DNA from: Ferrovibrio sp965278975
Lineage (GTDB): Bacteria; Pseudomonadota; Alphaproteobacteria; Ferrovibrionales; Ferrovibrionaceae
Assembly: GCF_965278975.1 (NCBI RefSeq)
Contig: NZ_OZ257126.1
Span: 3,906,001 to 3,970,000, forward strand
DNA: 64,000 nt
Reading direction: 5' to 3'
Part shown: in pieces, positions 48,749-55,840 of the stretch
Position numbering within the stretch: the stretch's first letter is position 1
How the letters are laid out: every line of letters starts with the position of its first letter
Program-made: the position numbers and the translations under genes
Notes under the pieces: generated by a model
Databases searched by the model: none
What the model was told of the DNA's origin: nothing
The model's input: only the letters and a program-made list of their open reading frames with translations

Positions 48749-49285
48749 ATGGCTGGCAGCGTCAACAAGGTGATCCTGGTCGGCAATCTGGGCCGGGACC
48801 CGGAAATCCGCTCGATGCAGAACGGCGATGAAGTAGCCCAGCTCTCCATTGCCACTTCCGAGACCTGGCGCGACAAGAATAGCGGCGAGCGCAAGGAGCG
48901 TACCGAGTGGCACCGGGTGGTGGTTTTCAATGAAAACCTGGTGAAAGTGGTCAAGCAGTACGTCAAGAAGGGCGCCAAGCTCTACATCGAAGGCTCGCTG
49001 CAGACCCGCAAATGGACCGACCAGTCGGGCCAGGAAAAGTACACCACCGAGATCGTGCTGCAGCGCTATCGCGGTGAACTGACCATGCTGGATGGCGGCC
49101 GTGGCGAAGGCGGCGGCGGTGGCGGCATGGGTGGTGGTGGTAGTGGCTTCGGCGGCGACGATGATTACGGCGGGGGCGGCGGCTCGGGTTCGGGCGGCGG
49201 CTTCGGCGGCGGCGGTGGTGGCCGCAGCGGCGGCGGCAAAGCAGCCCCGCGCCGCGATGACCTGGACGACGATATCCCGTTCTGA
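48749..49285 (+). CDS. ssb: Single-stranded DNA-binding protein
   Basis: Binds ssDNA in replication and repair. The 178-residue protein has an OB-fold (residues 1-115: NKVILVGNLGRDPEIRSMQN, WHRVVVFNENLVKVVKQYV, KWTDQSGQEKYTTEIVLQ), then a glycine-rich linker of about 45 residues and the conserved acidic tip DDDIPF that recruits partner proteins. The linker is GGC/GGT-rich low-complexity sequence. It is divergent from uvrA, a classical arrangement, and followed by a terminator. Confidence 0.97.
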   Translation: MAGSVNKVILVGNLGRDPEIRSMQNGDEVAQLSIATSETWRDKNSGERKERTEWHRVVVFNENLVKVVKQYVKKGAKLYIEGSLQTRKWTDQSGQEKYTTEIVLQRYRGELTMLDGGRGEGGGGGGMGGGGSGFGGDDDYGGGGGSGSGGGFGGGGGGRSGGGKAAPRRDDLDDDIPF

Positions 49286-49307
49286 GTTGAGGCTACCTAG
49301 CAGACAG

Positions 49308-49342
49308 AAAAAGGGCATCCGTGATGAACGGATGCCCTTTTT
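49308..49342. terminator. Bidirectional terminator between ssb and the SDR gene
   Basis: A perfect 15-bp stem (49308-49322 with 49328-49342) starts with A5 and ends with T5 around a five-base loop, so it can terminate on both strands between the convergent ssb and SDR genes. Confidence 0.92.
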
Positions 49343-49354
49343 GCTTATGAGGGA

Positions 49355-50119
49355 TTAGCTGCGGGTGATCGAGATGCCGCCATCGACGAAGCTGGACGTG
49401 CCGGTGACGAAGGCGGAATCCTCGGAAGCGAGATAGAGCACCGACCGCGCCAGTTCCTCCGGCCGGCCGACCCGCTTCAGGGCATGCATGTTGGCCATGG
49501 CTTCCGTGGCTTCCGGCGTGGTGTGCATGCCGCGATACATCGGCGTATCGACGGCGCCGGGCAGGATCGAATTGACGCGCACGCCCTGCGGCCCGTATTC
49601 GGCGGCCAGCACCTGGGTCAGGCCGATCAGGCCGGCCTTGCTGGCGGCATAGGCGGCAACGCCCGGGAAGCCGATGGTATGGCCGACGAAAGTCGAGGTG
49701 AAGATCACCGAGCCGCCGCCGCGCGCGATCATCGCCGGGATCTGGTGCTTGGCGCCGAGGAAGCCGCTGGTCAGGTTGGTGGCCAGCGTATCTGACCAGC
49801 CCTGTTCCGATACCTCAATGCTGGGGCCGGCCTCGCCGATGATGCCGGCATTGTTGAAGGCGATATCCAGGCCGCCGAAGCGGCTCACCGCCAGATCGAC
49901 CAGGGCCTTGGCATAGGCTTCCGACTTCACATCGCCGGCCAGCGCCACTGCCTCGCCGCCGGCCGCTTCGATCTCGGCTACCAGGCTGGCCAGTTCCGCC
50001 TCGCGGCGGGCACCGACCACTAGCCTGGCGCCTTCCTGGGCGAACAGCAGGGCGGTAGCGCGGCCAATGCCGGCGCTGGCGCCGGTAACCAAGGCAATCT
50101 TGCCATTCAAGCGGTTCAT
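49355..50119 (-). CDS. SDR-family oxidoreductase
   Basis: A 254-residue short-chain dehydrogenase/reductase of the classical type. The NAD(P)-binding loop is VTGASAGIGRAT (residues 12-23), NNAG is in FNNAGIIGEAG, and the catalytic Tyr-Lys pair is in AAYAASKAGLIG near residue 155. The C-terminal VTGTSSFVDGGISITRS is typical. The ATG at 50119 has AAGGAGAG about eight bases upstream. It is divergent from the LysR-type gene, which probably controls it. Substrate unknown. Confidence 0.9.
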   Translation of the reverse strand: MNRLNGKIALVTGASAGIGRATALLFAQEGARLVVGARREAELASLVAEIEAAGGEAVALAGDVKSEAYAKALVDLAVSRFGGLDIAFNNAGIIGEAGPSIEVSEQGWSDTLATNLTSGFLGAKHQIPAMIARGGGSVIFTSTFVGHTIGFPGVAAYAASKAGLIGLTQVLAAEYGPQGVRVNSILPGAVDTPMYRGMHTTPEATEAMANMHALKRVGRPEELARSVLYLASEDSAFVTGTSSFVDGGISITRS

Positions 50120-50216
50120 GACTTCTCTCCTTCTGGGTGGCGGCGCCCGATGCGCTCGCCGTTGCCAGCAAGGTATGATTAGCTTTTTACATTTCATAGG
50201 CGAATAAAATGCTTAT

Positions 50217-50239
50217 ATAATTCAGTTTATATGAATTAT
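50217..50239. promoter_or_regulatory. Inverted repeat in the SDR-LysR divergent promoter
   Basis: ATAATTCA (50217-50224) and TGAATTAT (50232-50239) form a perfect 8-bp inverted repeat with a 7-base spacer in a locally AT-rich stretch. It is well placed for the LysR-type regulator encoded 16 bases away to bind. Confidence 0.5.
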
Positions 50240-50254
50240 GAGAAAGGCTGGATC

Positions 50255-51163
50255 ATGGACCGCCTGCGTGCCTTTGAAGTCTTTGTCAGTGTGGTGAATA
50301 AGGGAAGCCTAGTGCAGGGCGCCGCCGCGCTGAACACCTCGCCGGCCAATGTCACCCGCTACCTGACCGAACTGGAAGGCCATCTCGGCACACGGCTGCT
50401 GAACCGCTCATCAAGGCATCTCTCGCTGACCGAAAGCGGCGAGGCGCTGTATGAGCGCAGCCGGGCGATCCTGGAGGATGTGAGCGAGGCCGAGGCACTG
50501 GCCACGGCTTCCAGCCTGAAGCCGCGCGGCCGCCTGCGCATCAACGCGCCGGTGAGCTTCGGCGTGCTGCATCTGGCGCCGCTCTGGCCGCGCTTCCTGG
50601 CGCAATACCCGGAGGTCGAACTGGATGTATCGCTGATCGATCGCGTGGTCGATATCGTTGAAGAGGGCTTCGACCTTGCCATCCGCATCTCGCGCAGCGG
50701 CTCGGCCAATCTGGTCGCCCGCCGCCTGGCGGTATCGCACAACATCGCCTGCGCGGCGCCGGATTATCTGGCACAGCATGGCACGCCACGGCATCCATCG
50801 GACCTGGCCGAGCATACCTGCGTGATCAATGCCAATTCCTCGATGGCCGATGAATGGCTGTTCAGCGATGCGGCGGGGAAGCCTCACAAGGCGGTGGTGC
50901 GTGGCAGGCTGCGCGCCAATAACGGCGATACGGCGCGGGCGGCGGCTTTGGCCGGGCAGGGCATCATCTGGCAGCCGACCTTTCTGATCGGCGCGGACCT
51001 GAAAGCCGGGCGTCTGGTGCGGGTGCTGCCGGAATACAGCCTGCCCGATATCGACATCCTGGCGCTCTATCCCAGCCGCCGCTATCTCAGCGCCAAGGTC
51101 CGCGTCATGGTCGATTTCCTCGCCGATGCCTTCAAGGCAACGCCTGCCTGGGATGCCACCTGA
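50255..51163 (+). CDS. LysR-family transcriptional regulator
   Basis: A 302-residue regulator with N-terminal helix-turn-helix (MDRLRAFEVFVSVVNKGSLV, AALNTSPANVTRYLTELEGH, LGTRLLNRSSRHLSLTESGE) and a C-terminal periplasmic-binding-like effector domain (GRLRINAPVSFGVLHLAPLW onward). The start at 50255 has AAAGG upstream; an ATG at 50231 would overlap the inverted repeat. It is divergent from the SDR gene and its TGA abuts the opposite-strand TGA of the next gene, giving TGATCA at 51161-51166. Effector unknown. Confidence 0.92.
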   Translation: MDRLRAFEVFVSVVNKGSLVQGAAALNTSPANVTRYLTELEGHLGTRLLNRSSRHLSLTESGEALYERSRAILEDVSEAEALATASSLKPRGRLRINAPVSFGVLHLAPLWPRFLAQYPEVELDVSLIDRVVDIVEEGFDLAIRISRSGSANLVARRLAVSHNIACAAPDYLAQHGTPRHPSDLAEHTCVINANSSMADEWLFSDAAGKPHKAVVRGRLRANNGDTARAAALAGQGIIWQPTFLIGADLKAGRLVRVLPEYSLPDIDILALYPSRRYLSAKVRVMVDFLADAFKATPAWDAT

Positions 51164-51571
51164 TCAGCGGCGGGCGAACAACGCCACCAGGCTGCCGGCG
51201 GCAGCAGCGGCGAGCAGGGCGGTGCCGGGATTCTGGCTCACCAGCGGCCCGGCCTGGGCCAGCAGCGGCTTGGCCTGTGCCAGCAGGTCGGCGATGTCGT
51301 TGGCCGGCGTCGGGCGCAGGCGATAGGCGAGATAGCCGGCAAGGGCGGCCAGGGCCAGCAGGCTGAACGCGGCCGTGGCGGCAGCCAGCGGCAGCGGCAT
51401 CATCGTGCCGAGGCCCAGAAACAGCGACCAGCCAAGCAGCAGCAGGCCGGAGAGCAGGGCGCAGGCACCGACCGCGCCGGCCACGGCAACGACGGCGAGC
51501 CGCCGCCGTTGCCGTGCCGATGCGGCTGCCCGCATGCCTTCAAAGGCCAGGGAGAGCAGCGGCAGGCTCAT
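51164..51571 (-). CDS. Small membrane protein, holin-like
   Basis: A 135-residue protein with two central hydrophobic segments (VVAVAGAVGACALLSGLLLL and AAFSLLALAALAGYLAY) and a C-terminal one (GTALLAAAAAGSLVALFARR). The order of segments resembles phage-holin-family or YqjE/actinobacterial holin-like proteins that often follow a DUF883 gene. It overlaps the DUF883 gene by four bases. No lysis gene is near, so it is likely a membrane-stress or envelope component. Function unknown. Confidence 0.7.
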   Translation of the reverse strand: MSLPLLSLAFEGMRAAASARQRRRLAVVAVAGAVGACALLSGLLLLGWSLFLGLGTMMPLPLAAATAAFSLLALAALAGYLAYRLRPTPANDIADLLAQAKPLLAQAGPLVSQNPGTALLAAAAAGSLVALFARR

Positions 51572-51870
51572 CGCCGCAGCAACAGGCCGGTGAGGACAGC
51601 GCCAGCGGCGAAGGCCGCCAGCAGGCTGGTGCCGGGGCGCTCGCGCACGGTGTCTTCCACCATGGTGATGGCCTCCTGCCCCTTGTCCTTGGCTTCGGCG
51701 AGGAGGCCCTGGAGATGCTCCTGCATCAGGCCAAGCTCGGCTTCGGCCAGAGTGCCGCCATTCTGCTTCACCTTGGTGAGAAGGGCGCTGAGCTGGTTGC
51801 CCAGCTCAGCCACATCCTTATGCAGCGCCTTCAACTCGGCTTCAGGGCTGCGTGTGGTTGCGCGTGCCAT
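51568..51870 (-). CDS. DUF883 (ElaB/YqjD-type) membrane protein
   Basis: A 100-residue protein with a helical cytoplasmic region (residues about 10-75: ELKALHKDVAELGNQLSALL) and a C-terminal membrane anchor (SLLAAFAAGAVLTGLLLRR) preceded by RERPGTS. That is the ElaB/YqjD pattern, proteins that tether ribosomes or membrane stress complexes in stationary phase in Escherichia coli. The start at 51870 is favoured over one 66 bases upstream. It forms a unit with the holin-like gene and the CsbD genes. Confidence 0.82.
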   Translation of the reverse strand: MARATTRSPEAELKALHKDVAELGNQLSALLTKVKQNGGTLAEAELGLMQEHLQGLLAEAKDKGQEAITMVEDTVRERPGTSLLAAFAAGAVLTGLLLRR

Positions 51871-51881
51871 TGGCCCGGCCC

Positions 51882-52163
51882 TTAGTGGCGTGCCGAGTTG
51901 GCCGATTTCTCGGCCTTGTGCACGGCATCCATCCACTCGGAGATCTGGCGCTCGGCCTGATCCTTCACGATGCCGTAATGCTCCTGGATCTTGCCCGAGA
52001 GCTGGTCGCGGCGGCCATTGATGGCAGTCAGCTCGTCATCGGTGAGCTTGCCCCAGCGTTCCTTGGCCTTGCCGGTGAACTGCTTCCAGTTACCCTCAAT
52101 GCGGTCCCAGGACGGCAGGATGGCGGAAATCTTCGCGTCGACGCGCGCGGTGGTGTTGGACAT
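51882..52163 (-). CDS. CsbD-family stress protein, cytoplasmic
   Basis: A 93-residue protein of the CsbD family, general-stress proteins of unknown biochemistry. The domain is DRIEGNWKQFTGKAKERWGK followed by LTDDELTAINGRRDQLSGKI, YGIVKDQAERQISEW. No signal peptide is present. It is 11 bases from DUF883 and 54 from the exported CsbD paralogue. Confidence 0.88.
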   Translation of the reverse strand: MSNTTARVDAKISAILPSWDRIEGNWKQFTGKAKERWGKLTDDELTAINGRRDQLSGKIQEHYGIVKDQAERQISEWMDAVHKAEKSANSARH

Positions 52164-52217
52164 GACTATACTCCTGATTTCTGTGTGGAATTGGCTGGGG
52201 TAGCTATGCAGCCCGGG

Positions 52218-52541
52218 TTACGACCTGGGCTTCGTCAGCTCGGTGGCTTCCCAGTCCTTCACCTGGCGCTCGGCCTCGGCCTTGGCGATGCCGTAGCGTT
52301 CCTGCACCTTGCCAACCAGCTCCTGGCGCTTGCCGTTGATGACCGTGATGTCGTCATCGGTCAGCTTGCCCCAGCGCTGCTTCACCTTGCCGGCAAACTG
52401 ATTCCAGTTGCCCTCCACCTGGTGCCAGTTCGGCAGGTCGGCGGCATGGGCGGTGCTGGGCAGCGCCAGCGGCGCGGCGGCAGCAATAGCCAGGGCGGTG
52501 AGGGCGATAGTCGCCTTCTTGCGGAAAGAATACGTATGCAT
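52218..52541 (-). CDS. CsbD-family protein with signal peptide
   Basis: A 107-residue paralogue of the neighbouring CsbD protein, about 60 percent identical over the domain by eye (HQVEGNWNQFAGKVKQRWGK, LTDDDITVINGKRQELVGKV). It has an N-terminal Sec signal peptide (residues 1-33, ending STAHA). CsbD proteins are usually cytoplasmic, so an exported copy is unusual and suggests a periplasmic role. It is the first gene of the CsbD-CsbD-DUF883-holin-like run. Confidence 0.86.
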   Translation of the reverse strand: MHTYSFRKKATIALTALAIAAAAPLALPSTAHAADLPNWHQVEGNWNQFAGKVKQRWGKLTDDDITVINGKRQELVGKVQERYGIAKAEAERQVKDWEATELTKPRS

Positions 52542-52690
52542 AGGGACCTCCTATCATTGTGGGCGCGGGTTGCGCCGAGGTCTCTAAGCTGGCCGCCAGC
52601 CATGGCCATTCCAGGGAAAACAAGAGGTTATTGAGAGGCGATATCGCGGCGAATATAAGGCCGGTTGAACGTTAACCCGTTCGAATCGCT

Positions 52691-53512
52691 TTACTTTCTG
52701 TCGAATGCCTTGGCCTGATTCCAGGCTCCATCCATGGTGTTCAGGTCGCAATCCACCAGTTTCTTGCCTGATTGCTCAAGAATACGCTCCATATTACTGA
52801 AACGACGTTCAAATTTCCGATTGGCTGCGCGCAAACATTCTTCTGGATCAAGTTTAAGGTGACGCGCCAAGTTAGCAATAACAAAAAGAAAATCGCCGAA
52901 TTCCTCATGTGATTTGTCAACATCGCCGCTGGCAATCTCGGCTTCCAGTTCGGCGAGTTCCTCCTTGATCTTGCCGATCACCGGCGCCTTGTCGGGCCAG
53001 TCGAACCCGACCCGGGCGGCGCGGTTCTGCAGCTTCACGGCCCGGGTCAGGCCGGGCAGGCCGCTGGTGACTCCGGCCAGCACCGCCGAGATGCCGTCAT
53101 CGCCCTCGGTGGACTTGGCCGCCTTGGCGGCACGCTCGGCGGCCTTGATCGTCTCCCTGTTGGCGGTCACCTGGTCCGGCCGGTCGGCCTCGACGCTGCC
53201 GAAGACATGCGGATGGCGACGGATCATCTTGTCGGCAATGCCGGCGGCCACATCCTCGAAGGCGAAATGGCCGGCTTCCTCGGCCATGCGGCTGTGGAAC
53301 ACCACCTGCAGCAACAGGTCGCCCAGTTCGTCCTTAAGCCCAGCCATGTCGCCCCGGGCGATGGCATCCTCGACCTCGTAGGCTTCCTCGATGGTGTAGG
53401 GCGCGATGGTGGCGAAGGTCTGTTCCAGGTCCCAGGGGCAGCCGCCATCGGGGTTGCGCAGCCGGGCCATGATTTCGAGCAGGCGGCTCAGCGCGGGCGT
53501 CGTGGCGGTCAT
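52691..53512 (-). CDS. mazG: Nucleoside triphosphate pyrophosphohydrolase MazG
   Basis: House-cleaning enzyme that hydrolyses NTPs to NMP and PPi. The 273-residue protein has both MazG repeats; the N-terminal one contains CPWDLEQTFATIAPYTIEEA and LKDELGDLLLQVVFHSRMAE, and the C-terminal one FDWPDKAPVIGKIKEELAEL and HEEFGDFLFVIANLARHL. The last 60-75 codons (52741-52920) are in sequence of about 40-45 percent GC by hand count, against about 60-73 percent in the codons before, an abrupt change within one gene. Reading frame and domain stay intact. Confidence 0.94.
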   Translation of the reverse strand: MTATTPALSRLLEIMARLRNPDGGCPWDLEQTFATIAPYTIEEAYEVEDAIARGDMAGLKDELGDLLLQVVFHSRMAEEAGHFAFEDVAAGIADKMIRRHPHVFGSVEADRPDQVTANRETIKAAERAAKAAKSTEGDDGISAVLAGVTSGLPGLTRAVKLQNRAARVGFDWPDKAPVIGKIKEELAELEAEIASGDVDKSHEEFGDFLFVIANLARHLKLDPEECLRAANRKFERRFSNMERILEQSGKKLVDCDLNTMDGAWNQAKAFDRK

Positions 53513-53561
53513 GGCGGCGTCCTCGGTCCGGGGGAATCAACAGCCGCCATCCTGGCAGGTT

Positions 53562-53951
53562 TCAGCTCCCGGAACGAGGCCGCTCCCGGCTGGCGCGCTG
53601 ACGGGCGGCCTCATCGCGGCGATCGAGCAGGTCTGGCGCATTGGGGCAGAAGATCGGGAAACCGACCGGGTGCTTCTGCTCCAGCCAGCGCTGGCAGGGC
53701 TCATGCTGGGCGCAGCCTTTGCAGACTTGCAGCATGGCGTCGCGCTGGGCGTCCTTGTGGTGATCGTCCGGTTCACCGACAGGTGTACCGAGCCAGCGCG
53801 CCATGCGCCAGAACGGCAGCTTGGCGGTAGTGGCAGCAGCCTCCGGCGTGGCGGCTGTATGCGGGTGGCGGTGCGTGCTGTCAGCACTGTGCTGGGGGGC
53901 AACATTGTGCTGGGCGGGCGCCGTTTTGAACAGGCGGGATAAAATGCTCAT
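53562..53951 (-). CDS. Cysteine-rich small protein (DUF6455-like)
   Basis: A 129-residue protein with a His/Ala/Pro-rich N-terminus and a cysteine cluster LQVCKGCAQHEPCQRWLEQ with FPIFCPNAPDL. The CxxC...C...C arrangement suggests a metal or disulfide-bonded fold. I link it to the DUF6455 family with modest confidence. A possible start hydrophobic stretch is absent, so it may be cytoplasmic. It is 49 bases upstream of mazG on the same strand. Confidence 0.66.
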   Translation of the reverse strand: MSILSRLFKTAPAQHNVAPQHSADSTHRHPHTAATPEAAATTAKLPFWRMARWLGTPVGEPDDHHKDAQRDAMLQVCKGCAQHEPCQRWLEQKHPVGFPIFCPNAPDLLDRRDEAARQRASRERPRSGS

Positions 53952-54240
53952 GCAGCCAGTTTATGCAGGTATTGCCGCCAGCACTTTGCGCCAGGTCAAA
54001 ATCTGCGGGAAATCGGTGGGCAAGACGGCAGCCAGTGCCTCTGGCAATCCAGACACAAATATCGGATAATGTATATTATGGAAAATACAATATACTGGTT
54101 TTCGAGGAAATCCCGCCATATATGGCCCCACAAGCCCCGAATAGCCGATCACACTCTCCGGCACCCCTTAAGCCCCCGATACCATGCCGCCCGGGCTTGC
54201 GCTACAAGACTCGCAGCCCGACAGCCCGTGAACCAAGCCC
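53952..54240. other. Intergenic region, low GC, with a palindrome
   Basis: No supported gene. The stretch 54040-54130 is AT-rich compared with flanks. GTATATT (54071-54077) and AATATAC (54089-54095) form a perfect 7-bp inverted repeat with an 11-base spacer, a possible operator. The divergent genes on both sides may be driven from here. Confidence 0.45.
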
Positions 54241-54531
54241 ATGAGACCAGCCGCCATGCTCCGCCTGTTTGCTCCAGCCTTGCTTGCCCTGATCTTCGGC
54301 CTCGGCGGCGGCTATGCCGGCGCCCATTACGCCAGCCAGGAACTTACCCGCGAGCAGCAGGCCCGCTTTGCCGAGCATGAGAAGCACATGAACGAACTGG
54401 CCCGGCGCACCATGACCCTGATCAGCGGCCTGACCTCCCTGGCGGTCGACAGCGAGATCACGGCGGCCGATGTCGCCGAACTGCGCAACCGCATGGACCG
54501 CGTCGAGGTGCTGCGCCAGCAGCGGCGCTGA
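54241..54531 (+). CDS. Small membrane-anchored coiled-coil protein
   Basis: A 96-residue protein with an N-terminal membrane segment (residues about 6-28: LRLFAPALLALIFGLGGGYA) and a predominantly charged helical remainder (LTREQQARFAEHEKHMNELA, NRMDRVEVLRQ) of coiled-coil type. Codon usage resembles the neighbours. No family is recognised. It is followed within 17 bases by a convergent gene. Confidence 0.6.
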   Translation: MRPAAMLRLFAPALLALIFGLGGGYAGAHYASQELTREQQARFAEHEKHMNELARRTMTLISGLTSLAVDSEITAADVAELRNRMDRVEVLRQQRR

Positions 54532-54547
54532 GCCAAAGGTTAACTGG

Positions 54548-55840
54548 CTAATCCTTGGCGTCCAGCTTGCGCTTGGCCGCCGCCGCCATCGGGTTGCTGG
54601 GATCGAGCTTGTTAAGGTTGGCCATCAGGGCCACCCGCAGCGATTCCGCATCGGTCACCGCCAACGGCGTCCAGAAACGCCGGCTCTTGCGGAAGAAGCC
54701 GATCTCATCGAGGAACGACACCCCGAAATAATAGGCTTCAGCGACGCTGTTATACGGGTCGTCGGAGAAACGGCCATTGTCGTCGATCGAGACGCCGAGC
54801 GAGCGCGACAGCATGATCGCCAGTTCGGCTTCCGAGCGCCGGCGCTGTTCCTCGGTCATGTCCGGCCAGGCCCGGCGCAGCAGCCGCACCACGTCATAGG
54901 CATGGTGGTTGTTCTGGGTGCCCTGGTCGCGCCAGCCATAGGGATAACGCTGGGTGCGGATGGCAAACAGCGTATCGGCCAATAGCCGCATACGCGGCGG
55001 CCGGTCGTCGCGGTAGCTGATGACATGGAAGGTGATCGAGAGATCATTGGTGCGCTTGATCTCGCCATTCACCTTGTACCAGGCACCCCAGAAGCCGGTT
55101 TCCGGGTCCTGCCAGTGATTGTCGATGAAATCGCGCAAGGTGGCGGCCAGTTCGGCACGCCGCAGATCGGCCGGCAGCACGGTTTCCATGCCCGGCAGGA
55201 ACAGCAATTGCGCCAAGGCAGTCACCGCCAGATTCAATTCCTTGCGGTTGTCATTACTGCCGGCGCCAAGGTCGGACACCAGCAATTCCTGCATCTTGGC
55301 GCGCAGCTTCTCCGGCGTGTTCACCGGCTCAAGCAGCCGGAAAGGATATTGCGGCGTCTTGCCGGCATGGATCAGCTCTTTCAGCGGATCGACGCTGGCA
55401 TGCAGCCGCAGATACCACGCCTTGAAACAGGCGCCCCAGCCGCCCTCTCCCGCCTGCTGCGCGAAGGCGAAACGCTGGTCGCCCTGCTTCAGGCTTTCGC
55501 GCAGATCGGCCAGCCGACGCTCCAGGCCCGCCTTGTCGCCGGTGTAATTCATCAGCCAGCGCGCTTCCTCAAGGATCTGCGAGGAACAGGGCATCTCATG
55601 ACCGCGCTGATTCTCGGCCAGGATCTGGTCACGCAGCGCCGTCAGGTCATTGCGGTAGAGACCGTTCATCTCACGCTTGCGCGGCAGTTCCGGCACGAAG
55701 CTCGGCACATAGCGGTATTGCAGCAAGGGCGGGTCATTCACCCGGGTCTGAGAGGCAATCGGCGCCTGGGCCAATGCCGGCCCGGGCCCGAATACCAGGG
55801 CCAAAAGCAGGAGCAGCAGAGGCAGGAACCAGGAGCGCAT
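54548..55840 (-). CDS. Exported protein with alpha/alpha-toroid-like repeats
   Basis: A 430-residue protein with a signal peptide (residues 1-25, ending ALAQ). The mature part has repeated helix-hairpin units with aromatic/Gln-Trp-like segments (WQDPETGFWGAWYK, YPYGWRDQGTQNNHHAYDVV), recalling toroid folds of polysaccharide lyases or terpenoid cyclases. I do not recognise the family. The ATG at 55840 overlaps the ELM1-type stop by one base (TGATG), so the two are coupled. It ends the operon that begins with metG. Confidence 0.75.
   Translation of the reverse strand: MRSWFLPLLLLLLALVFGPGPALAQAPIASQTRVNDPPLLQYRYVPSFVPELPRKREMNGLYRNDLTALRDQILAENQRGHEMPCSSQILEEARWLMNYTGDKAGLERRLADLRESLKQGDQRFAFAQQAGEGGWGACFKAWYLRLHASVDPLKELIHAGKTPQYPFRLLEPVNTPEKLRAKMQELLVSDLGAGSNDNRKELNLAVTALAQLLFLPGMETVLPADLRRAELAATLRDFIDNHWQDPETGFWGAWYKVNGEIKRTNDLSITFHVISYRDDRPPRMRLLADTLFAIRTQRYPYGWRDQGTQNNHHAYDVVRLLRRAWPDMTEEQRRRSEAELAIMLSRSLGVSIDDNGRFSDDPYNSVAEAYYFGVSFLDEIGFFRKSRRFWTPLAVTDAESLRVALMANLNKLDPSNPMAAAAKRKLDAKD

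Noticed and set aside
49092..49250. GGC-rich repeats in ssb as a separate repeat element
   Set aside because: They encode the glycine-rich linker normal for SSB proteins.
48617..49318. Upstream extension of the uvrA frame through ssb
   Set aside because: The extension is antisense to ssb and gives Ala/Thr-rich low-complexity peptide; UvrA proteins start near MQKTISVRGAREH.
52670..52700. Possible tRNA fragment (GTTCGAATC) near the mazG 3' end
   Set aside because: A T-loop-like word is present, but no T-stem or acceptor stem pairs around it.
53961..54164. Small frame (about 67 codons) on the minus strand in the gap
   Set aside because: No ribosome-binding site, no similarity and atypical composition.
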